From positions 5,387,001 to 5,451,000 of the forward strand of contig NZ_CP029194.1 of NCBI RefSeq assembly GCF_008642375.1: a stretch of DNA of 64,000 bases. The letters are read 5' to 3'. Positions 58,764-64,000 of the stretch are shown piece by piece (position 1 is the stretch's first letter; every line of letters begins with the position of its first letter). Below the pieces are notes generated by a model that was not told the origin of the DNA, searched no databases, and saw only the letters and a list, made by a program, of their open reading frames with translations. The translations under genes and the position numbers were made by a program. Origin of the DNA: Streptomyces venezuelae (GTDB lineage: Bacteria > Actinomycetota > Actinomycetes > Streptomycetales > Streptomycetaceae).

Positions 58764-59741
58764 ATGTCCTGGCGCCGCCCGCTGCTGCCCGCGCTCGCTC
58801 TCGTCCCGCTGCTCGCCGCCTGCTCGGCCCCCTCCGAGCAGACCTCCTCCGCGAAGCCCGGAGAGACCGCGCAGGGATTCCCGTACACCGTCGACAACTG
58901 CGGCGTGAAGACTACCTACCAGGCCCCGCCGAAGCGCGTGGTCACCATGAACCAGCACGTCACCGAGGTGATGCTGGCCCTCGGCCTGGAGAAGTCGCTC
59001 GTCGGCACCGCCTACCTCGACGACACGGTCCTCCCCGCCTACAAGAAGGCCTACGACACCGTCCCCGTCCTCGCGAAGGAGTACCCCTCCAAGGAGGCCC
59101 TGCTCGCCGCGAACCCCGACTTCGTGTACGGCGGATACGCCTCCGCCTTCGACGCCAAGGACGGCCGCGGCCGCGACGACCTCAAGAAGTCCGGCATCGG
59201 AACCCGCCTCAACATCGAGTACTGCCCGTCCGGTTCGGCCTCGATCGACGACCTCTACCGCGAAGTCCGCGAGATCGGCCGGACCTTCGGCGTCCCCGAC
59301 CGGGCCGAGACCTGGACCCGCGAGGCACGCGCGACCGTCACCGCCACCGAGAAGCGCCTCAAGGGCACCCCGCCGGTCTCCGTCTTCGTCTACGACAGCG
59401 GCGACAAGACCGCCTTCACGGCGGGCGGCAAGGGCATCGGCAACGAGCTCATCACCCGGGCCGGCGGCCGGAACGTCTTCGCCGACCTCGACAAGGCCTT
59501 CGGCGACGCCACCTGGGAGCAGGTCGTCGACCGGAGGCCCGAGATCATCGTCATCTACGACTACGGCTCCACCACCGTCGAACAGAAGAAGAAGCGGCTC
59601 CTCGACGACCCCGCCCTCAAGGACGTCCCCGCGATCAAGAACCGCCGGTTCGCCGTCATGCCGCTCTCCGACACCGTCCTCGGCGTCCGGGTCCCCGCCG
59701 CCGTCGACAAGCTCGCCGCCCAGCTCCACCCGGCCCGGTGA
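58764..59741 (+). CDS. btuF: ABC transporter substrate-binding lipoprotein (cobalamin, BtuF-like)
   Basis: 325 residues, lipobox LLAAC (Cys about 19). Class III binding-protein fold (PPKRVVTMNQHVTEVMLALGLEKSLVGTAYLDD ... GGRNVFADLDKAFGDATWEQVVDRRPEIIVIYDYG) used for B12, siderophores and heme. The riboswitch directly upstream indicates B12 or a precursor such as cobinamide. GGAGGAGG precedes ATG 58764. Stop overlaps the permease start. Confidence 0.9.
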   Translation: MSWRRPLLPALALVPLLAACSAPSEQTSSAKPGETAQGFPYTVDNCGVKTTYQAPPKRVVTMNQHVTEVMLALGLEKSLVGTAYLDDTVLPAYKKAYDTVPVLAKEYPSKEALLAANPDFVYGGYASAFDAKDGRGRDDLKKSGIGTRLNIEYCPSGSASIDDLYREVREIGRTFGVPDRAETWTREARATVTATEKRLKGTPPVSVFVYDSGDKTAFTAGGKGIGNELITRAGGRNVFADLDKAFGDATWEQVVDRRPEIIVIYDYGSTTVEQKKKRLLDDPALKDVPAIKNRRFAVMPLSDTVLGVRVPAAVDKLAAQLHPAR

Positions 59742-60808
59742 GCGCGGTCCTCGACAGGGCCGGGACGCCGACCGAGCAGAGCGCACCGGCCTCCGGGACG
59801 GCGCGGTACGTCCTCGTCGTCGCCGGCCTCGTCCTGGCCCTGGCCCTGGCCGGCATCGCCTCGCTCGCCCTCGGCTCCGTCCGCATCCCGCCCGGCCAGG
59901 TGCTCGACGCCCTGACCGGGCGGGCGGCCCCCTCCCCGTACCGCACGATCGTGCTCGACGTCCGGCTGCCCCGGGTCCTGCTCGGGGTGGTCGTCGGCGC
60001 CGGGCTCGCCGTCGTCGGCGCCGTCCTCCAGGCCCTCGTCAACAACCGCCTCGCCGACCCCTTCCTCCTCGGGATCTCCTCCGGCGCCTCCGCCGGAGCC
60101 GTCCTCGTGCTGGTCCTGGGCGTCGGGGGAGGGGTCACCACCACCATCGCCCTGCCCGGCGGGGCCTTCGCCGGCGCGCTCCTCGCCCTCGTCCTCGTCT
60201 ACGGGCTCGCGCGCCGCGGCGGGGCCATGACCGGCGCCCGGCTCGTCCTCGCCGGGGTCGCCGTCTCGTACGTCCTCTCCGCCCTCGCCACCCTGCTCCT
60301 CGTCGTCGCCGGCAGGCCCGAGCACTTCCAGGAGGCGCTGTACTGGTCCCTCGGCGGCCTCGGCAGCGCCCGCTGGGACACCCTCGTCCTGCCCGCCGCC
60401 GTCCTCGTCCTCGGCGTCGGCGCCCTCCTGAGCCTCGCCCGCCCGCTCGACCTGCTCCTCGTCGGCGAGGAGGGCGCCACCGTGCTCGGCCTGGACACCG
60501 CCCGCTTCCGCGCCGCCGTCTTCGTCCTCGCCTCCCTCGTCACCGCCGTCATGGTCGCGGCCAGCGGAGCCGTCGGCTTCGTCGGACTCATGGCCCCGCA
60601 CGCCGCCCGGCTCGCCGTCGGCGCCCCGCACCGCCGCCTCCTCCCGGTCGCCGCCCTCGGCGGGGCACTCGGCCTCGTCCTCGCCGACCTCGCCGCCCGG
60701 ACCGTCGCCGCACCCCAGGACATCCCCGTCGGCGTCCTCACCGCGCTCATCGGCGGCCCGTTCTTCCTCTGGCTGATGCGCCGCCGCCCCGAAGGAGCAC
60801 CCCTGTGA
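59738..60808 (+). CDS. btuC: Cobalamin ABC transporter permease (FecCD/BtuC family)
   Basis: 356 residues, about ten helices. FecCD hallmarks: LDVRLPRVLLGVVVGAGLAVVGAVLQALVNNRLADPFLLGISSGA and GFVGLMAPHAARLAVGAPHRRLLPVAALGGA (contact loop for the ATPase). GTG start overlaps the preceding stop, and its own stop overlaps the ATPase start, so the three subunits are translated together. Confidence 0.92.
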   Translation: MSAVLDRAGTPTEQSAPASGTARYVLVVAGLVLALALAGIASLALGSVRIPPGQVLDALTGRAAPSPYRTIVLDVRLPRVLLGVVVGAGLAVVGAVLQALVNNRLADPFLLGISSGASAGAVLVLVLGVGGGVTTTIALPGGAFAGALLALVLVYGLARRGGAMTGARLVLAGVAVSYVLSALATLLLVVAGRPEHFQEALYWSLGGLGSARWDTLVLPAAVLVLGVGALLSLARPLDLLLVGEEGATVLGLDTARFRAAVFVLASLVTAVMVAASGAVGFVGLMAPHAARLAVGAPHRRLLPVAALGGALGLVLADLAARTVAAPQDIPVGVLTALIGGPFFLWLMRRRPEGAPL

Positions 60809-61590
60809 CCGAACTACGGCTCCACGGACTCTCGTACGGCAGACGCCTCCGCTCCGCCGACCTCACCGTCCGCAACGGCGAGACCGTCGGTCTCATCGGC
60901 CCCAACGGCAGCGGCAAGACCACCCTCCTGCGCTGCGTCTACGGGACCCTCACCGCGACCGCCGGACGCGCCACCCTCGACGGCGACGACCTCCACGCCC
61001 TCGGCCCCAAGGCCCGCGCCCGCCGCGTCGCCACCGTCCCGCAGGACAGCGGCACCGAGTTCGAGCTCACCGTCCGCGAACTGGTCGCCCTCGGCCGCTC
61101 CCCGCACAAACGCTTCTGGGAGGGCGACACCGGCGCCGACCGGGAGCGCGCCGAGGCCGCCCTCGCCCGCGTCGGCCTCGCCGGCCTCGCCGACCGCCCG
61201 TTCCCCACCCTCTCCGGCGGCGAGCGCCAGCGCGCCCTGGTCGCCCGCGCCCTCGTCCAGGACCCCGCCCTCCTCGTCCTCGACGAGCCCACCAACCACC
61301 TGGACATCCGCCACCAGCTCGACGTCCTCGGCCTCGTCCGCACCCTGGGCACCACCAACCTGCTCGCCCTGCACGACCTCAACCTCGCGGGGGCGTACTG
61401 CGACCGCCTCTACGTCATGGTGGAAGGCCGGGTCGTCACCGGAGGCACCCCCGCCGAGGTCCTCACCCCCGAGCTCCTGAACGCCGTCTACGGCGTGGAC
61501 GCCGAGGTCATCCCGCACCCGAGGACCGGCAGCCCGACCGTCGTCTACCTGCACGGTCCGGTGGGCGGTCACAAACTATCCGCCATGTGA
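60805..61590 (+). CDS. btuD: Cobalamin ABC transporter ATP-binding protein (BtuD-like)
   Basis: 261 residues. Walker A GPNGSGKTT (32-40), signature LSGGERQRALVARALVQDP, Walker B LLVLDEPTNHLD, and the FecE-type switch LHDLNLAGAYCDR. GTG start. Energises the B12 importer encoded upstream. It ends 44 bases before the cysO leader peptide. Confidence 0.93.
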   Translation: MTELRLHGLSYGRRLRSADLTVRNGETVGLIGPNGSGKTTLLRCVYGTLTATAGRATLDGDDLHALGPKARARRVATVPQDSGTEFELTVRELVALGRSPHKRFWEGDTGADRERAEAALARVGLAGLADRPFPTLSGGERQRALVARALVQDPALLVLDEPTNHLDIRHQLDVLGLVRTLGTTNLLALHDLNLAGAYCDRLYVMVEGRVVTGGTPAEVLTPELLNAVYGVDAEVIPHPRTGSPTVVYLHGPVGGHKLSAM

Positions 61591-61634
61591 GATCACATTC
61601 CGAAACCCGGACCGGGAATCGATACGATGAGCCC

Positions 61635-61751
61635 ATGGTTTCCCACGACGTGAGCGAAGAGACTCCGGGCACACCCCTGCTCGTGGCACGTCTGCACGTC
61701 GACCTGTGCCGCCTCGCCAGCGCGATGTGTACGTCCCGCGCTGCGCTCTGA
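61635..61751 (+). CDS. Leader peptide upstream of cysO-cysM
   Basis: 38 codons: begins MVSHDVSEETPG and ends with ARLHVDLCRLASAMC then TSRAAL. The R-x-HVDLCR-x-AS core is shared by short Streptomyces leader peptides found before sulfur-metabolism genes. It has Cys at residues 25 and 32 and rare-type clusters of Arg, His and Leu, as expected if ribosome stalling at cysteine shortage controls cysO-cysM. No ribosome site precedes the ATG; a possible -10 TACGAT (61623-61628) places the transcript start on or next to it, so it may be leaderless. Confidence 0.75.
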   Translation: MVSHDVSEETPGTPLLVARLHVDLCRLASAMCTSRAAL

Positions 61752-61862
61752 GCGACCGGCCGAGCGCACTCTCCCGTACGACCCCCTCCGCGCGGGGCCC
61801 CAAGAAGCGCGTACGCCACGCCACGCGCGCCCACCACGCCACTTCCGACAGGAGCCCACGCC

Positions 61863-62141
61863 ATGGCCATCGAGGTCCGCATCCCGACCATCCTCCGCAC
61901 CTACACCGACGGCGAGAAGGCCGTCGAGGGCAGCGGTGACACCCTCGCCGCGCTCTTCGCCGACCTGGAGACCCGCCACTCCGGCATCGAGGCCCGCATC
62001 GTCGACGGCGGCAAGCTCCGCCGCTTCGTCAACGTCTACCTGAACGACGAGGACGTCCGCTTCCTCGACGGCATCGACACCAAGCTCACCGACGGCGACA
62101 GCGTCACGATCCTGCCGGCCGTCGCCGGCGGCATGGTCTGA
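61863..62141 (+). CDS. cysO: Sulfur-carrier protein CysO (MoaD/ThiS family)
   Basis: 92 residues, ubiquitin-like fold (VRIPTILRTYTDG, RRFVNVYLNDEDVRFLDGIDTKLTDGDSVTILPAVAGG). The C-terminal Gly-Gly is thiocarboxylated and gives its sulfur to O-phosphoserine in cysteine synthesis with CysM. Here two more residues follow the diglycine (GGMV), so the carrier would need trimming before activation. Five bases upstream of cysM, same operon, preceded by the leader peptide. Confidence 0.93.
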   Translation: MAIEVRIPTILRTYTDGEKAVEGSGDTLAALFADLETRHSGIEARIVDGGKLRRFVNVYLNDEDVRFLDGIDTKLTDGDSVTILPAVAGGMV

Positions 62142-62146
62142 TCCAC

Positions 62147-63097
62147 ATGCGCTACGACTCCTCGCTGGCGGCGGTCGGCAACACGCCGCTCGTCCGCCTC
62201 CCCCGGCTCTCGCCCTCGGACGACGTCCGGATCTGGGCGAAGCTGGAGGACCGCAACCCGACCGGCTCGGTCAAGGACCGCCCCGCGCTCCACATGATCG
62301 AGCAGGCGGAGAAGGACGGCCGGCTCACGCCCGGCTGCACCATCCTGGAGCCGACCAGCGGCAACACCGGCATCTCCCTCGCCATGGCCGCCAAGCTCAA
62401 GGGCTACCGCATCGTCTGCGTCATGCCCGAGAACACCAGCGAGGAGCGCCGCCAGCTGCTCGCCATGTGGGGCGCGGAGATCGTCTCGTCCCCCGCGGCG
62501 GGCGGATCCAACACGGCGGTACGCGTCGCCAAGGAGATCGCCGCCGAGAACCCGTCCTGGGTGATGCTCTACCAGTACGGCAACCCGGACAACGCGGGCG
62601 CCCACTACGCCACCACGGGCCCCGAGATCCTCGCCGACCTCCCCACGATCACCCACTTCGTCGCCGGCCTCGGCACGACGGGGACGCTCATGGGCGTCGG
62701 CCGCTACCTCCGCGAGCACAAGCCCGACGTCAAGATCGTCGCCGCCGAGCCGCGCTACGACGACCTCGTCTACGGCCTGCGCAACCTCGACGAGGGCTTC
62801 GTCCCCGAGCTGTACGACGCCTCCGTCCTCACCACCCGCTTCTCCGTCGGCTCCGCCGACGCGGTCACCCGCACCCGCGAACTCCTCCAGCAGGAGGGCA
62901 TCTTCGCGGGCGTCTCCACGGGCGCCGCACTGCACGCGGCCATCGGCGTCGGCAACAAGGCCGTCAAGGCCGGCGAGAGCGCCGACATCGCCTTCGTCGT
63001 CGCCGACGGCGGCTGGAAGTACCTGTCGACCGGCCTCTACACGGCCAAGACGACAGAGGAAGCGATCGAAACGGTCCAGGGCCAGCTCTGGGCGTGA
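62147..63097 (+). CDS. cysM: Cysteine synthase CysM (O-phosphoserine/CysO-dependent type)
   Basis: 316 residues. PLP enzyme of the beta family: Lys43 in PTGSVKDRPA, phosphate loop GTTGT, substrate loop TSGNTG. The sequence is closer to mycobacterial CysM (uses O-phosphoserine and CysO-thiocarboxylate) than to CysK: the motifs RRQLLAMWGAEI and the long C-terminal tail (STGLYTAKTTEEAIETVQGQLWA) fit. Operon with cysO. Confidence 0.93.
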   Translation: MRYDSSLAAVGNTPLVRLPRLSPSDDVRIWAKLEDRNPTGSVKDRPALHMIEQAEKDGRLTPGCTILEPTSGNTGISLAMAAKLKGYRIVCVMPENTSEERRQLLAMWGAEIVSSPAAGGSNTAVRVAKEIAAENPSWVMLYQYGNPDNAGAHYATTGPEILADLPTITHFVAGLGTTGTLMGVGRYLREHKPDVKIVAAEPRYDDLVYGLRNLDEGFVPELYDASVLTTRFSVGSADAVTRTRELLQQEGIFAGVSTGAALHAAIGVGNKAVKAGESADIAFVVADGGWKYLSTGLYTAKTTEEAIETVQGQLWA

Positions 63098-63107
63098 CCC
63101 TCTCGGT

Positions 63108-63608
63108 CTAACGCGCCAGATGGCGGACCTGGTCCCACACGACCGGGTCCGCCGTTCCCGCTCTCCGGCGGAAGTCCCGCACCGGCACGTCCCGCAGCTC
63201 GTCCGTCTCCAGGAAGCTCGGCCGCCCCTGCGCGTCGCCCACCGCCCCCGGCGGCAGCGCGATCACCCCCGGCCGCTCGTCGTGGTACTTGCTGGTGATC
63301 TTGGCGACGAGCGCATTGTCCCCCCGTACCGTGAGCACCAGACAGGGCCGGTCCTTCGACCCGGGCCCGTCCTCGAAGGGCACGTCCGCCCACCAGATCT
63401 CACCCGCCCGCGGCAGCCGCGACGGAGCCGGCCGCGACGGAGCCGGCCGCGGCCCGGCGGGCCGCCCCGGCGGCCGGGTCCGCTCCGGCGCACGGCCCCG
63501 ACCCCGCCCCGCGGGCCTGCGGTTCGAACGTTTCTGTCCGCCGGCGACCACCACGACCAGCGCGATCACCACGACCGCGGCCAGCGCGGGCCACCATGAC
63601 GTGTCCAT
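63108..63608 (-). CDS. Membrane-anchored MazF/PemK-like protein
   Basis: 166 residues. One N-terminal helix (WWPALAAVVVIALVVVVAGG, 5-24), a basic Arg/Pro linker with a repeated RPAPS (30-64), then a MazF/PemK domain: GEIWWADVPFEDGPGSKDRPCLVL with the conserved Arg87, and KITSKYH (Thr105 region). Soluble MazF toxins cut RNA; here the domain is tethered to the membrane and no antitoxin gene is adjacent. The DNA of the linker holds two to three 15-base repeats (63417-63455). Convergent with cysM. Confidence 0.85.
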   Translation of the reverse strand: MDTSWWPALAAVVVIALVVVVAGGQKRSNRRPAGRGRGRAPERTRPPGRPAGPRPAPSRPAPSRLPRAGEIWWADVPFEDGPGSKDRPCLVLTVRGDNALVAKITSKYHDERPGVIALPPGAVGDAQGRPSFLETDELRDVPVRDFRRRAGTADPVVWDQVRHLAR

Positions 63609-63812
63609 ACCTCAAGACGGTACCGGCGCGCGCCCCACTCCGCCGTGACGCCCCGCCATCCATCCGAACCGGTGACAGAGCCCGTGAGTTCGCCCACAAC
63701 GGGCCGCCACGAAGGAGCGACAGGCCCAGGTGCGCCTTACGCTCGACAGACCGCACAGCCTCCCCCTCCCTCAGCGCGCTTTCCGCACCCGTCCACGGAG
63801 GTTCACGCTCCA

Positions 63813-64000
63813 TGAAGCTCACCGTCGTCGGTTGCTCCGGGTCGTTCCCGTCCGCGGATTCGGCCTGTTCGAGCTACCTCGTCGAGGCCGACGGCTTCCG
63901 GTTGCTCCTCGACATGGGCAACGGCGCCCTCGGCGAGCTGCAACGACACATCGGTCTGTACGACCTCGACGCGATCTTCCTCAGCCATCTGCACGCGGAC
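63813..64000 (+). CDS. Metallo-beta-lactamase-fold hydrolase, N-terminal part
   Basis: 62 codons before the window ends. MKLTVVGCSGSFPSADSACSSYLVEADGFRLLLDMGNGALGEL and the metal-site beginning HLHAD match the Rv1339-like family (tRNase Z-like fold), for which a cyclic-nucleotide phosphodiesterase activity has been reported in mycobacteria. GGAGG (63798-63802) precedes the ATG. Its nearness to cysM and clpS parallels M. tuberculosis. The rest lies outside the window. Confidence 0.85.

Overview
The window is high-GC (about 70 % or more by eye), densely coding DNA with GTG and TTG starts, ATGA/GTGA overlaps, an SsgA-family protein and leader peptides of actinomycete type. It is a chromosomal core segment of a Streptomyces species. 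Gene order from malic enzyme-hup-murA at the left to pncA-pncB-clpS-DUF2017-mec-cysO-cysM at the right matches, from memory, the SCO2951 to SCO2909 stretch of S. coelicolor run in the opposite direction. The right end also resembles the pncB1-clpS-mec-cysO-cysM-Rv1339 block of Mycobacterium tuberculosis.

Left part (1-13802): malic enzyme (partial), HU protein hup, murA, a YqgE/AlgH protein and a DUF3039 protein. Next is a four-gene sugar operon (binding lipoprotein, two permeases, cytoplasmic GH20 hexosaminidase) preceded by a sequence very close to the DasR operator, so probably a chito-oligosaccharide uptake and cleavage unit. A three-subunit molybdenum hydroxylase operon follows (FAD, 2Fe-2S, Mo subunits). 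Its small subunit carries an unusual 310-residue extension with a His/Glu/Gln hexapeptide repeat.

Accessory part (13803-26199): an operon of WXG-type secretion-substrate-like proteins, a mycosin-like subtilase, a 772-residue protein and a lipoprotein. Facing it are two membrane Ser/Thr kinases with PQQ-type propeller sensors and a third gene that is a clear pseudokinase. No secretion ATPase or membrane core is present. I regard this block as the best candidate for an undescribed system.

Middle (26200-41560): a small holin-like membrane protein; tRNA-Cys with a perfect terminator and a decayed second tRNA-Cys fragment behind it; a GbsR/MarR-type regulator facing a DUF4097 + DrrAB-type ABC cassette with repeated operators; an MFS transporter; a ribbon-helix-helix/Doc toxin-antitoxin pair with three exact 10-base operator repeats; a superfamily-2 helicase; IclR and winged-helix regulators; an exported lipase-like hydrolase; a Lon-type protease without PDZ domain; and an ArsR-small protein-MFS efflux operon with a TTCTTTGCA repeat array.

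Right part (41560-64000): Lrp regulator/hppD (tyrosine catabolism), a TPR protein, a GlcD-type oxidase, ssgG (sporulation), two RDD membrane proteins, a secreted M6 metalloprotease, NAD salvage genes (pncA, pncB), clpS-DUF2017, an amino-acid permease, then the protein-thiocarboxylate cysteine pathway (mec JAMM protease, cysO, cysM). A cobalamin-riboswitch-controlled B12 ABC transporter sits between mec and cysO, and a 38-codon Cys/Arg/His leader peptide lies just before cysO. A membrane-anchored MazF-like protein and the start of a metallo-beta-lactamase-fold phosphodiesterase end the window.
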